From: Clostridia bacterium
GTDB taxonomy: Bacteria > Bacillota > Clostridia > Oscillospirales > CAG-272
Direction: 5' to 3'
Assembly (NCBI GenBank): GCA_017463485.1
Contig: JAFTPD010000013.1
Span: forward strand, 1 to 64,000
DNA length: 64,000 nt
Shown here: positions 41,821 to 50,493 of the stretch, in pieces
How positions within the stretch are numbered: the first letter of the stretch is position 1
How the letters are laid out: the number at the start of each line of letters is the position of its first letter
The notes under the pieces: generated by a model
Databases searched by the model: none
What the model was told of the DNA's origin: nothing
What the model saw: the letters and a program-made list of their open reading frames with translations, nothing else
Made by a program: the position numbers and the translations under genes

Positions 41821-44800
41821 TTATTCTTCGTCGTAATCCGCGCCGATGTTCTCGTCGTCGGAGAAAATGTCGTCGATCGCTTCGTCAAGCGCGTCACCGT
41901 TCTCGTCCTGCATCATAAATGCATCAGCGAACTCGTCCGTCTCAACGCTCTGTCCTACTGCGCTGTCGATATCGTCATCGTCATACGCGGTAGCCTTGAA
42001 GTCGGGAGTCTTGCGGCGGTAGACCTGAGGCTCGTCTTCGTTGCAAAGCGTAGACAGCTCAATCTCCTTGCCGTTCTGGTCAAGCACGCGAATATCAAGT
42101 GCCAGAGCCTGAAGCTCCTTAACCAGCACCTTGAAGGACTCGGGAACACCCGGAGTGGGAATGTTCTGGCCCTTGATGATAGCCTCGTAAGCCTTGCGGC
42201 GGCCTGTGATATCGTCCGACTTGACTGTCAGGATCTCCTGCAGAGTATATGCTGCGCCGTAAGCCTCCAGCGCCCATACCTCCATTTCTCCGAAGCGCTG
42301 TCCACCGAACTGCGCCTTACCGCCGAGAGGCTGCTGGGTTACCAGCGAGTAAGGACCGTTGGAGCGCGCGTGGATCTTATCATCTACCAGATGGTGAAGC
42401 TTGAGGTAGTACATGATACCTACGGTTACGGGGTTATCGAAGGGCTCGCCCGTGCGTCCGTCGTAAAGCACCGTCTTACCGTCAAACAAGCGGAGCTTAT
42501 CCGCTACGCGGAGAGATTCGATATACTCGGGGTTAGCTCTCTCGTCGGGAGTGAGCAGGCGATAATCCTTCTCGCCGTCCTCGTTTACGATCTCCTCAAA
42601 CAGCTCCTTACCCTCGGGATTCTCGCCCGCAAACAGGTTACGGCTGTATCCTGCCATACGCAGGCACTCGCTGATATCCTTTTCGTTTGCGCCATCGAAT
42701 ACGGGGGTCATGATCTTCCAGCCAAGGCGTCTGGATGCAATACCGAGATGCACCTCAAGCACCTGACCGATATTCATTCGGGAAGGAACGCCCAGAGGGT
42801 TAAGCACGATATCCAGAGGAGTACCGTCGGGCAGGAAGGGCATATCCTCGGGAGGAAGAATACGTGAAACGACACCCTTATTACCGTGACGTCCCGCCAT
42901 CTTATCTCCGACGGATATCTTTCTCTTCTGTGCGATATAAACCTTAACTACCTTATTAACGCCTGCGGGAAGCTCGTCGCCCGTTTCGCGGGAGAATACG
43001 CGGACGTCAACAACGACACCCGTCTCGCCGTGAGGCAGACGCAGAGAAGTATCACGAACCTCTCTTGCCTTCTCGCCGAAAATAGCGCGGAGCAGTCTTT
43101 CCTCGGCAGTAAGCTCGGTCTCTCCCTTGGGAGTGATCTTACCTACGAGAATGTCACCCGAGCGCACCTCGGTACCCTTCTTAACGATACCGTCTGCGTT
43201 AAGGTCCTTCAGAACGTCCTCACCTACGTTGGGGATCTCTCTTGTAATCTCCTCCGGGCCGAGCTTGGTATCTCTTGCCTCGTGAGAATATTCCTCAATA
43301 TGCAAAGACGTGTAAACGTCTTCTCTTACAAGTCTTTCGTTGAGAAGCACCGCGTCCTCGTAGTTATAACCCTCCCAGGTCATAAATCCGATAAGAGCGT
43401 TCTTACCAAGCGAAATTTCTCCGCGGGAGGTTGCAGGACCGTCGGCGATAACCTGACCTGCCGCCACCTTTTGTCCCTTGCGAACTATGGGGCGCTGGTT
43501 GAAGCAAGTGCCCTGGTTGGTACGCTTGAACTTGCGGAGCGTATAAACGTCCTTCGCGCCGTCCTCCTGCGCGATAACGATCTTGTCAGCCTCAACGCGT
43601 TCAACGTAGCCTGCGTTGTTTGCAACGACTACGACGCCCGAGTCAACGGCTGCCTTGTATTCCATACCCGTTCCGACGATAGGACTGTCGGTAACCATAA
43701 GCGGAACTGCCTGCTTCTGCATGTTCGCACCCATGAGCGCACGGGAGTTATCGTCGTTCTCAAGGAAGGGGATCATAGCGGTAGCAACCGAAACTACCAT
43801 CTTAGGAGATACGTCCATGAAGTCGATCTTGGACGCGTCGATAGATGCGATCTCGGTTCTCTCACGCGCAGTTACCTTGCTGTTGATGAAGTGTCCTTCC
43901 TCATCCAGCGGCTCGTTACCCTGAGCAACGATATATTTATCCTCGACGTCGGCGGTCATATAGACAACCTCGTCGGTGACTATTCCCTTTTCCTTATCAA
44001 CGCGGCGGTAGGGCGCTTCGATAAATCCGTAGTCGCTGATACGCGCGTAGGTGGTAAGGTAGGAGATAAGACCGATATTAGGACCTTCGGGCGTTTCGAT
44101 AGGACACATTCTACCATAGTGGGTATAGTGTACGTCACGGACGTCGAAGGATGCGCGGTCACGGGAAAGACCGCCGGGACCGAGTGCTGAAAGTCTTCTC
44201 TTATGAGTCAGCTCTGCCAGAGGGTTGTTCTGGTCCATGAACTGAGAAAGCTGAGAAGAACCGAAGAACTCGCGGATAACGGTTGCAACGGGACGGATAT
44301 TAATAAGTGCCTGAGGAGTCAGCTTGTCGTTATCCTGCGTTGTCATACGCTCCTTGATGATCTTTTCCATACGGACAAAGCCGATACGCATCTGGTTCTG
44401 GAGCTGCTCGCCGACAGAGCGGATACGGCGGTTACCAAGGTGGTCGATATCGTCCACACGGCCCACGTCGTGAGCAAGACCCAGCATATAGTTGATGGAT
44501 GCAAAAATATCGTCTTTAGTGATGTGCTTGGGGCAAAGCTCAGCCATACGAGCCTTGACCATAGCCTTGAGGGTATCAACGTCGCCCTCTGCAGCCTCTG
44601 CGATCTCAAGCAGCACGGGAACCTTTACTCTTTCCTTAACGCCGCAGTCGGCAAGGTCGTAGCCGAGGATGTATTCGGGCTCAAGTGTGTTGTTGGACAG
44701 CACCTTTACTACCGTCTTGCCGTCCTCCATCATGAGGTCGACGGTGTTTACACCCGCTCTTTCCACTGCAAGTGCCATGTCGTAGGTAAGATAAGTGCCT

Positions 44801-45747
44801 GCCTCGTAAAGCACCTCACCCGTCAGGGGGGAGATAACGTCAGCGGCAAGAGTCTTATCTGCGATTCGGCTGTGGATAGCAAGCTTCTTATCGAACTTAT
44901 AGCGTCCTACGGGCGCTATGTCGTAACGCTTTGCATCAAAGAAATAGTTGTTGAGCAACAACTCTGCGGATTCAACCAGAGGAGGCTCACCGGGACGGAG
45001 CTTCTTGTAGATCTCCTTGAGTGCTTCAACGTGCGCAGAGGTATGATTTGCAAGAGCCAGAGCCTCGCACTCATCCTTTTCAAAGGTGATCTTGAGTCTG
45101 TCGTCCTCGCCAAGCACCGCGTAAACGTCCTCGCGGCTCTCAAGTCCGAGCGCGCGGATGAACATGGTAACGGGTACCTTGCGGTTTTTGTCGATACGGA
45201 CGTACATAACGCCGTTGATGTCGGTTTCGTATTCAAGCCATGCGCCGCGGTAAGGAATTACAGTTGCGGCGTAGGTGCGCTTACCTGTCTTGTCGATCTC
45301 GGAAGCGTAGTACATACCGGGGGAACGGATAAGCTGGGAAACGATTACACGCTCTGCTCCGTTGATAACGAAGGTTCCCGTTTCGGTCATCAGGGGGAAT
45401 TCGCCCATGAATACGTCGGTTTCCTTAACTTCGCCCGTCTGCTTGTTGGTCAGACGCACGTTTACCTTCAGGGGAGCTGCGTAGTTTACATCTCTTTCCT
45501 TACACTCCTCGACGGGATACTTCGGCTTCGAATCCAGCGAATAGGACACGAACTCGATAAGCAGATTTCCCGAGAAGTCTGTAATGGGAGAAACCTCGTG
45601 CAAAACCTCGGTAAGCCCTTCCTCCAAAAACCACTTATAGGATTTTGTCTGGATCTCGACCAGATTGGGAAGCTCAAGGTTAAAGCGAGTGCGCGAAAAC
45701 GATTTTCTCGTATTTTCGCCAAGACGTTGATCCTTAAGATTGATCAT
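41821..45747 (-). CDS. rpoB: RNA polymerase beta subunit
   Basis: This protein of about 1308 residues has the expected beta features: [15 protein letters not shown] near the start, the rifampicin region [23 protein letters not shown] (read in parts) and [29 protein letters not shown], and [34 protein letters not shown] follows near the C terminus (as [14 protein letters not shown]). A C-terminal tail of about 70 residues is strongly acidic ([16 protein letters not shown]) and extends beyond the usual end. The rifampicin region shows the usual sensitive-type residues. ATG at 45747 is preferred over 45834 because AGGAGTGG lies upstream. Confidence 0.97.
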   Translation of the reverse strand: MINLKDQRLGENTRKSFSRTRFNLELPNLVEIQTKSYKWFLEEGLTEVLHEVSPITDFSGNLLIEFVSYSLDSKPKYPVEECKERDVNYAAPLKVNVRLTNKQTGEVKETDVFMGEFPLMTETGTFVINGAERVIVSQLIRSPGMYYASEIDKTGKRTYAATVIPYRGAWLEYETDINGVMYVRIDKNRKVPVTMFIRALGLESREDVYAVLGEDDRLKITFEKDECEALALANHTSAHVEALKEIYKKLRPGEPPLVESAELLLNNYFFDAKRYDIAPVGRYKFDKKLAIHSRIADKTLAADVISPLTGEVLYEAGTYLTYDMALAVERAGVNTVDLMMEDGKTVVKVLSNNTLEPEYILGYDLADCGVKERVKVPVLLEIAEAAEGDVDTLKAMVKARMAELCPKHITKDDIFASINYMLGLAHDVGRVDDIDHLGNRRIRSVGEQLQNQMRIGFVRMEKIIKERMTTQDNDKLTPQALINIRPVATVIREFFGSSQLSQFMDQNNPLAELTHKRRLSALGPGGLSRDRASFDVRDVHYTHYGRMCPIETPEGPNIGLISYLTTYARISDYGFIEAPYRRVDKEKGIVTDEVVYMTADVEDKYIVAQGNEPLDEEGHFINSKVTARERTEIASIDASKIDFMDVSPKMVVSVATAMIPFLENDDNSRALMGANMQKQAVPLMVTDSPIVGTGMEYKAAVDSGVVVVANNAGYVERVEADKIVIAQEDGAKDVYTLRKFKRTNQGTCFNQRPIVRKGQKVAAGQVIADGPATSRGEISLGKNALIGFMTWEGYNYEDAVLLNERLVREDVYTSLHIEEYSHEARDTKLGPEEITREIPNVGEDVLKDLNADGIVKKGTEVRSGDILVGKITPKGETELTAEERLLRAIFGEKAREVRDTSLRLPHGETGVVVDVRVFSRETGDELPAGVNKVVKVYIAQKRKISVGDKMAGRHGNKGVVSRILPPEDMPFLPDGTPLDIVLNPLGVPSRMNIGQVLEVHLGIASRRLGWKIMTPVFDGANEKDISECLRMAGYSRNLFAGENPEGKELFEEIVNEDGEKDYRLLTPDERANPEYIESLRVADKLRLFDGKTVLYDGRTGEPFDNPVTVGIMYYLKLHHLVDDKIHARSNGPYSLVTQQPLGGKAQFGGQRFGEMEVWALEAYGAAYTLQEILTVKSDDITGRRKAYEAIIKGQNIPTPGVPESFKVLVKELQALALDIRVLDQNGKEIELSTLCNEDEPQVYRRKTPDFKATAYDDDDIDSAVGQSVETDEFADAFMMQDENGDALDEAIDDIFSDDENIGADYDEE

Positions 45748-46078
45748 TAAATAACCACTCCTATCAATTATTTTGAACGCTTGGGGCGCTTGTGGATAAG
45801 ACTCCGACTCTTTCCGTCCTCGCTCGCCCGACACGAATCTCGGACAGCTAAGCCCCCGACCCCCGCTTCAAACGGGTGGCTACCTCATCAGCTCAACGCT
45901 GAAGGACGCTTCAAACGCCTCGGTAGCAGCCAAACGCCGCCGCCTTCCCTTCTTGCCTCGGCAAAAAGCACAAAACGCGAAAAAATCTTTCGTCAAATTA
46001 TACAAGTACGAACCGCTTTTTGACAGTAAAGGGTACACCAAAGGAAAAAATGCCCATACTGCAAGCGATTATAATTCA
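45748..46078 (-). ncRNA. long structured leader of rpoB, class not recognised
   Basis: The promoter at 46086-46114 gives an untranslated leader of about 330 bases. On the minus strand, GGCTGCTACC (45922-45931) can pair with GGTAGCC (45878-45884) and close a junction holding TCAGC-gttga-GCTGA. The 11-mer CGTTTGAAGCG occurs twice (45864-45874 and 45907-45917), each time as a small hairpin. No ribosomal protein gene lies between, as rplJL would. It may be an autoregulatory or attenuation leader. Confidence 0.45.
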
Positions 46079-46085
46079 GCTTACT

Positions 46086-46114
46086 ATTTTATCACATAAA
46101 ACAAGCCTTGTCAA
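46086..46114 (-). promoter_or_regulatory. promoter of rpoBC
   Basis: Minus-strand TTGACA (46109-46114) and TAAAAT (46086-46091) are 17 bases apart. A weaker second candidate (TATAAT near 46000 on the minus strand) exists. The divergent stretch 46115-46324 is A/T-rich with no gene. Confidence 0.75.
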
Positions 46115-46324
46115 GTGTTTTTCTGCATTATTTTTTAAATTTTTTTACCTTTGTTACTTTTCATCAAAAATTCCACCCGCAAAGCCGCCTCAAAGGGCGC
46201 TTTTTCTCAAAGTCAACCGCCCGAAACGGCATTTTTGGCGCTTTTTTAGTATTAAAAGGCAAAAAGCCGCGTGACTGTGTCGAAATTTTTGTGATAAATT
46301 TTTTAAAAAAATTGAAATTTGCTC

Positions 46325-46353
46325 TTGCAATTTGAAAAAATTTGTGTTATGAT
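46325..46353 (+). promoter_or_regulatory. promoter of rpsT
   Basis: TTGCAA (46325-46330) and TATGAT (46348-46353) are 17 bases apart. The leader of about 85 bases contains a CTCATATGAG palindrome before the strong AGGAGG site. Confidence 0.75.
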
Positions 46354-46443
46354 ATAGGGGTATATGTGAGCCTGACCGCATACCCTCTCATATGAGGTTT
46401 GGTTTGAGCATAGAATCATTATTCTAACAGGAGGTTGAATTCA

Positions 46444-46710
46444 ATGCCGAATATTAAGTCTGCAAAGAAGCGTGTTAAGGTCATTCGCACCAAGACTCTG
46501 CAAAACAAGATGTTCCGCTCGCAGCTCAAGACTGACATCAAGAAGTATCAGGCTGCTCTCGCTGCAGGCGATACCGCTGCTGCTCAGGAGCTCTACCGTG
46601 TTGCTGTAAAGAAGATCGATATGGCTGCTTCCAAGGGCATCATTCATAAGAACTGCGCAGCTCACAAGAAGAGCGAGTTTACAAAGGCGCTCAACGCACT
46701 GAACGCCTAA
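46444..46710 (+). CDS. rpsT: 30S ribosomal protein S20
   Basis: This 88-residue basic protein binds 16S rRNA at the bottom of the 30S body. It starts PNIKSAKKRVKVIRTKTLQN and ends with AASKGIIHKNCAAHKKSEFTKALNAL in parts (KGIIHKN, AAHKKSEFTKAL), all typical of S20. The CAGGAGG site and spacing fix the ATG at 46444. It is monocistronic, divergent from rpoB, with a terminator behind it. Confidence 0.97.
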   Translation: MPNIKSAKKRVKVIRTKTLQNKMFRSQLKTDIKKYQAALAAGDTAAAQELYRVAVKKIDMAASKGIIHKNCAAHKKSEFTKALNALNA

Positions 46711-46765
46711 GATTCATAAAGTACGTCGCCGCACACAGCCTGACAGCCTGCGGCAACGCCAAAAA

Positions 46766-46801
46766 AACAGGGCACGGCTCTCACCCCGTGGCCTGTTTTT
46801 T
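46766..46801 (+). terminator. terminator of rpsT
   Basis: AACAGGgCACGG pairs with CCGTGgCCTGTT across a 10-base loop with one G-G mismatch, followed by TTTTT. Confidence 0.85.
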
Positions 46802-46821
46802 ATTCGATTTTCTCCCTCCCC

Positions 46822-46850
46822 TTTACATTTCAACCAAAATGTGCTACAAT
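46822..46850 (+). promoter_or_regulatory. promoter of the nitrilase-GDPD fusion gene
   Basis: TTTACA (46822-46827) and TACAAT (46845-46850) are 17 bases apart, 34 bases before the ATG. Confidence 0.7.
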
Positions 46851-46884
46851 ATAGACACAAAATATATTTCGAGGAAGGTAGCTT

Positions 46885-48489
46885 ATGAAAGTTGCAATAA
46901 TTCAGCCTTATTATTCTTTTGACGAAAAGGACACCGCCCGTTGCTATGACGAGATGGTCGCCCTTATTGACAAGTGCGACGACAGCCTTGACCTTATCGT
47001 GCTGCCCGAATACAGCGACGTCCCCGCGGATCAGTCGTCAAAAGCGAACTATCACGCCATGGTTGCAAAATACAACGACGACATCATGCAAAAGGCGAAA
47101 GACACCGCCCGCAGATGCAACGCTATCGTTTGCGTCAACGCGGCAGAACGAACAGCGAGCGGCATACGCAACACCACCCACGTGCTTGACAGGCAGGGAA
47201 ATTGCGTGGGCAAATATTTCAAGGCTCACCCCGCGCCCAGCGAAGTCAAAACGGAGGCGCAGGGCGGCAACGAGCTTGACGTCAGCTACAGCTACGATTT
47301 TGCCGAGCCTTACGTCGTCGAGCTTGAAGGTATCCGCTTCGGCTTTATGACCTGCTACGATTTCTATTTCTATGAGAATTTTGCCACCCTCGCGCGCAAG
47401 GACGTGGATATTATTATCGGTTGCTCTCACCAGCGCACCGACACTCACGAGGCGCTTTCTATCATCAACCGCTTCCTTTGCTACAACACAAACGCATACC
47501 TTGTGCGCTCTGCCGTTTCTCTCGGCGAGGGCTCCAAAATATGCGGCTGCAGCTGCATTATCGCACCCGACGGAACGGTTATTGAGGATATGAAGAGCCG
47601 TATCGGAATTGCTGTTGCCGACATTGATCCGCACGCAAAATACTACAAGGCGGCAGGCTTTAAGGGCGCGCTCAAATCCCACTATCAGTATATTGAGGAG
47701 GGTCGCCGCCCTTGGCTTTACCGAAACGGCGGTGCGTCGGTTGTTAAATTTGAGGACGTTATGCCCTACCCCCGCATCTGCGCTCACCGTGGATTTAACA
47801 CTGTCGCTCCCGAGAACACATTGCCTGCGTTTGGTGCGGCGGTGGCACTCGGAGCTGAGGAGATCGAATTTGATCTGTGGTCTACCAAGGACGGCGTTAT
47901 CGTGTCCTGCCACGACGACACGCTGGACCGCGTCAGCGACGGCACGGGCAAGATCTGCGACCGTACATACGAGGAGCTGCTCGCGCTTGATTTCGGAGCT
48001 AAGCACGGCGACAAGTTCAAGGGACTCAAAATCTGCACTTTTGAGGAGATCCTTCAAAAGTTCGCAGGCAGAGTTATTATGAACATTCACGTCAAAATCT
48101 GGGACTATGACGTAGACCCCATGTTCGAGCAGATCGTGGGACTTATCCGCAAGTACGACTGTGAAAAGCACGTGTACTTTATGACGTCAAACGACAAGCG
48201 CGTCGAGGAACTTCGCGAATTTGCTCCCGACATGAAGGTCTGCCTCGGTTGGGACGGCAACAAAGATCCCATGTCCATGGTCGACCGCGCAATAGCGTTG
48301 GGAGCGTACAAGATCCAGCTCTTCAAACCATACTTCACACAGGAAACGGTAGACACCGCACACGCAAACGGAATACTCTGCAACGTCTTCTGGTCAGACG
48401 ACCCCGACGAAGCCCGAGCCTTCCACAAAATGGGTATCGACACCATCCTTACAAACGATTACCTCACTATTGCAAATGCATTGAAGTGA
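46885..48489 (+). CDS. fusion of a nitrilase-family amidohydrolase and a glycerophosphodiester phosphodiesterase
   Basis: This 534-residue protein joins two enzymes. Residues 1 to about 275 are a carbon-nitrogen hydrolase with the full triad: Glu42 in LPEYSD, Lys113 in GKYFKAHP and Cys157 in FMTCYDFYF. Residues about 295-534 are a GDPD-type TIM barrel: AHRGFNTVAPENTLPAF with His301 and Arg302, Glu310-Asn311, EIEFDLW with Glu328 and Asp330, and SCHDDTLDRVSDGTG with His343. Both sites look intact. No signal peptide is seen, so it should be cytoplasmic. It may cut an amide and a phosphodiester in the same compound or in linked steps, for example of an amide-linked glycerophospho compound; this is inference. 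It has its own promoter and no enzyme neighbours. Confidence 0.88.
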   Translation: MKVAIIQPYYSFDEKDTARCYDEMVALIDKCDDSLDLIVLPEYSDVPADQSSKANYHAMVAKYNDDIMQKAKDTARRCNAIVCVNAAERTASGIRNTTHVLDRQGNCVGKYFKAHPAPSEVKTEAQGGNELDVSYSYDFAEPYVVELEGIRFGFMTCYDFYFYENFATLARKDVDIIIGCSHQRTDTHEALSIINRFLCYNTNAYLVRSAVSLGEGSKICGCSCIIAPDGTVIEDMKSRIGIAVADIDPHAKYYKAAGFKGALKSHYQYIEEGRRPWLYRNGGASVVKFEDVMPYPRICAHRGFNTVAPENTLPAFGAAVALGAEEIEFDLWSTKDGVIVSCHDDTLDRVSDGTGKICDRTYEELLALDFGAKHGDKFKGLKICTFEEILQKFAGRVIMNIHVKIWDYDVDPMFEQIVGLIRKYDCEKHVYFMTSNDKRVEELREFAPDMKVCLGWDGNKDPMSMVDRAIALGAYKIQLFKPYFTQETVDTAHANGILCNVFWSDDPDEARAFHKMGIDTILTNDYLTIANALK

Positions 48490-48494
48490 GGGCT

Positions 48495-48630
48495 TTATAT
48501 GGGGCTCTGCCCCAAGCCCCGCAAACTTTCTTGAAAGAAAGTTTGATCAAAGAACTTTCCTGCAATTTGTTTTTGTTTAGATTTGTTTGGATGGTTACAG
48601 CCAAAAACATTTCTATAATTTTTGCGGCGT
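48495..48630 (+). repeat. modular palindromic repeat, copy E core (sense of the fusion gene)
   Basis: It starts 6 bases after the stop codon with one GGGGCTCTGCCCC hairpin. The perfect stem CAAACTTTC-ttgaaa-GAAAGTTTG, GATCAAAGAACTTT, TTTAGATTTGTTTGGATGG and AACATTTCTATAATTTTT follow. As in copy D it continues into the GGGCGA-ended element. Confidence 0.85.
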
Positions 48631-48633
48631 TTC

Positions 48634-48727
48634 GGGCGAACACAGTTCGCCCCTATGTGGTAAATAAGATGATTTCGGTTGTTTTCAAGCAAAAATCTTT
48701 ATACCGTAGGGCGGCCTGCGGTCGCCC
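48634..48727 (+). repeat. second copy of the GGGCGA-ended 95-bp element
   Basis: It matches 37585-37679 along its length, including GGGCGAACACAGTTCGCCCC at the left and GCCTGCGGTCGCCC at the right, with a few substitutions and one missing G. A GCTTTTCGCC/GGCGAAAAGC hairpin follows at about 48745-48766. Confidence 0.8.
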
Positions 48728-48803
48728 GTTCCAATGAAATGACGCTTTTCGCCTTGGCGAAAAGCGTCATCAATTTTCCATTTTAAACTTTCAATTTTCA
48801 ATT

Positions 48804-48842
48804 AAAAAAGTCGCTGCAGAATTTCTCTGCGGCGACTTTTTT
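48804..48842. terminator. bidirectional terminator before rubrerythrin
   Basis: AAAAAAGTCGCtGCAGA pairs with TCTGCgGCGACTTTTTT across a short loop, between the converging fusion gene and rubrerythrin gene. Confidence 0.88.
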
Positions 48843-48843
48843 A

Positions 48844-49380
48844 TCAGTAGTTCTCTTTTCTTACCTCAAAGTAGCTCTGGGGATGAGCACATACGGGGCA
48901 AACGAGAGGTGCTTTCTTACCCATAACGAGATGTCCGCAGTTGCGGCACTCCCACATGGTCATCTCTGCCTTTTCAAATACTGCCTTCATCTCTACGTTA
49001 TTCAGCAGCTTGCGGTAACGCTCCTCGTGGGTTTTCTCAATAGCCGCCACCATACGGAATTTGATAGCAAGAGCGGTAAAGCCCTCCTCCTCCGCTTCCT
49101 TTGCGAATCTGTCGTACATATCTGTCCACTCGTAGTGCTCGCCCTCGGCTGCAGACAAAAGATTTGCCGCCGTGTCACCAAGTGCGCCCAGCTCCTTGAA
49201 CCACATTTTTGCGTGCTCCTTTTCGTTGTTGGCGGTAGCCTCGAAAATAGCCGCGATCTGCTCGTAGCCTTCCTTTTTAGCTACGGATGCGAAGTAGGTG
49301 TACTTGTTTCTTGCTTCGCTCTCTCCCGAAAAGGCGGTTCTGAGATTTTGCTCTGTTTTTGTTCCCTTAAGTTCTGGCAT
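48844..49380 (-). CDS. rubrerythrin
   Basis: This 178-residue protein reduces hydrogen peroxide in anaerobes. The N-terminal ferritin-like four-helix part has the diiron ligands in [26 protein letters not shown] and [14 protein letters not shown]. The C-terminal rubredoxin-like part has two Cys pairs, CRNCGHLV and CPVCAHP. Order and length are those of classical rubrerythrin. It lies 25 bases downstream of the DtxR-type regulator, so iron or manganese supply and peroxide defence are linked in one operon. Confidence 0.96.
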   Translation of the reverse strand: MPELKGTKTEQNLRTAFSGESEARNKYTYFASVAKKEGYEQIAAIFEATANNEKEHAKMWFKELGALGDTAANLLSAAEGEHYEWTDMYDRFAKEAEEEGFTALAIKFRMVAAIEKTHEERYRKLLNNVEMKAVFEKAEMTMWECRNCGHLVMGKKAPLVCPVCAHPQSYFEVRKENY

Positions 49381-49405
49381 GGTTGTTTTCCTTTCTTATA
49401 TAAAT

Positions 49406-49783
49406 TTAATTTTTGTCCGAAATATGCGCCTTGATGCGTTCAAACGTTTCGTCACTGATAACGTGCTCTACCTTGCAGGCGTCACTGTCGGCAACGGACG
49501 CGCTGACCCCAATGCTCTCAAAAAAGAGGGAGAGGATTCGGTGTCGCTCATAGACCTTGGTGGCGCGCTCCCGCCCCTCGTCGGTAAGCTCAATGTAGCC
49601 GTTTTCGTCCACTGTCACCATTCCGTCGGCTTTCAGCACACCAAGAGCGCGGCTGATGCTGGGCTTGGAATAGCCCGTGTGATGCACCACGTCAATGGAG
49701 CGCACCTGCCCGAGCTTGCCCTGCAGAACGAGGATACTTTCAAGATACATCTCTCCCGATTCCTGAATATTGCTTTTGCTCAC
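49406..49783 (-). CDS. DtxR/MntR-family metal-dependent transcriptional regulator
   Basis: This 125-residue protein has the DtxR winged helix (EMYLESILVLQGKLGQVRSIDVV in parts, then SKPSISRALGVLKADGMV). The metal-binding dimerisation domain follows (RHRILSLFFESIGVS, DACKVEHVISDETFERI). It lacks the C-terminal SH3-like domain of DtxR and is therefore closer to MntR in size. It probably represses iron or manganese uptake genes and may control its own operon with rubrerythrin. A GGAGCGAC site precedes the ATG. Confidence 0.92.
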   Translation of the reverse strand: MSKSNIQESGEMYLESILVLQGKLGQVRSIDVVHHTGYSKPSISRALGVLKADGMVTVDENGYIELTDEGRERATKVYERHRILSLFFESIGVSASVADSDACKVEHVISDETFERIKAHISDKN

Positions 49784-49824
49784 AGCTGTCGCTCCTTTCG
49801 TGTTTTTTGAATCTTACTACATAT

Positions 49825-49853
49825 AATATACCACACAATCCCCGCCAAATCAA
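49825..49853 (-). promoter_or_regulatory. promoter of the dtxR-rubrerythrin operon
   Basis: Minus-strand TTGATT (49848-49853) and TATATT (49825-49830) are 17 bases apart, 42 bases before the ATG. Confidence 0.7.
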
Positions 49854-49988
49854 GTGTTTTTTGAAAATTTTATCCCTTGGGAGTCGCGCCGCGCTTCGCG
49901 TGTGTGAAAATTGAGAATTGAAAATGGAAAATTGATGAAGCTTTTCACCTTGGCGAAAAGCTTCATTTCTCAATTAAATATCGCAACT

Positions 49989-50030
49989 CACCTCATCCAC
50001 CATTTTCAGGGGCGAATGGTGGATGAGGTG
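49989..50030. repeat. perfect 16-bp stem-loop followed by a T-run
   Basis: CACCTCATCCACCATT pairs perfectly with AATGGTGGATGAGGTG across a 10-base loop; CTTTTTTG follows on the plus strand. No plus-strand gene ends here, so it is more likely a repeat module than a gene terminator. A GCTTTTCAC/GGCGAAAAGC hairpin lies beside it (about 49939-49960). Confidence 0.7.
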
Positions 50031-50062
50031 CTTTTTTGATATCAAAAAAATTAATATACAAA

Positions 50063-50100
50063 CGGCAGGACATCATTTGCTTGCAAATGATGTCCTGCCG
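50063..50100. repeat. perfect 18-bp palindrome
   Basis: CGGCAGGACATCATTTGC-tt-GCAAATGATGTCCTGCCG is an exact inverted repeat. Its centre ATTTGC..GCAAAT resembles the palindrome near 37925, so both may belong to one module type. Confidence 0.8.
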
Positions 50101-50129
50101 CCGACGAAAAAATTATGATTTTCTCGTGC

Positions 50130-50280
50130 GAACAGTCGGGGACGTCTGTCCCTACAATTTTGAAAAATTTTTCGTTATTGTATAACAGAAAGGTAATATA
50201 TACCTTTTGGCGTTGAAAACAACGAAAAATTCTAAAATGGTAGGGGACGGCGGCTTTCGCAGAAAGCGGCTCGACTGTCC
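50130..50280. mobile_element. second, altered copy of the MITE-like element
   Basis: The left end (GAACAGTCGGGGACGTCTGT) and the interior from TTTTTCGTTATT to AACAACGAAAAATTCT match the element at 37739-37876. The right end differs: it has a CGGCTTTCGCAGAAAGC hairpin inserted before CGACTGTCC. This suggests end exchange or decay. Confidence 0.7.
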
Positions 50281-50289
50281 CGCAATATT

Positions 50290-50460
50290 GAATAAATTAT
50301 AGAAGCATCTTTGGCTATCACCATCCAAACAAATTTAAGCAAAAACAAATTGCAGGAAAGTTCTTTGGACCAAACCTTTCTTTTGGGGAAAGGTTTGTGG
50401 GGCGTGGGGTGAAACCCCACATATAATTAAGTCGGGGTGTGGGGCAAAGCCCCGCATATA
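50290..50460 (-). repeat. modular palindromic repeat, copy F core (sense of the PFOR gene)
   Basis: It begins right after the PFOR terminator. It has two GGGG-loop-CCCC hairpins, and the central stem is CAAACCTTTC/GAAAGGTTTG, an insertion or change compensated on both strands. CAAAGAACTTTCCTGCAATTTG, TTTGTTTGGATGG and CTTCTATAATTT follow. It is followed by the MITE-like element. The whole gap 49860-50460 is repeat DNA without a gene. Confidence 0.85.
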
Positions 50461-50461
50461 C

Positions 50462-50490
50462 AAAAAGGCAGAGATTTTCTCTGCCTTTTT
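50462..50490 (-). terminator. terminator of the T-box operon (after PFOR)
   Basis: AAAAAGGCAGAG-atttt-CTCTGCCTTTTT is a perfect stem with A and T tracts, 4 bases past the stop codon. Confidence 0.9.
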
Positions 50491-50493
50491 GTA

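Noticed and set aside
45748-45834. Upstream extension of rpoB
   Set aside because: Conserved beta sequence starts at [10 protein letters not shown], and AGGAGTGG directly precedes the ATG at 45747.
46444-46710. tRNA or other RNA gene near rpsT
   Set aside because: The leader and trailer hold a promoter, a small palindrome and a terminator, but no cloverleaf or CCA end could be made out.
49989-50030. Plus-strand gene terminator
   Set aside because: The stem is strong and followed by six Ts, but no plus-strand gene ends upstream; the nearest gene runs the other way.
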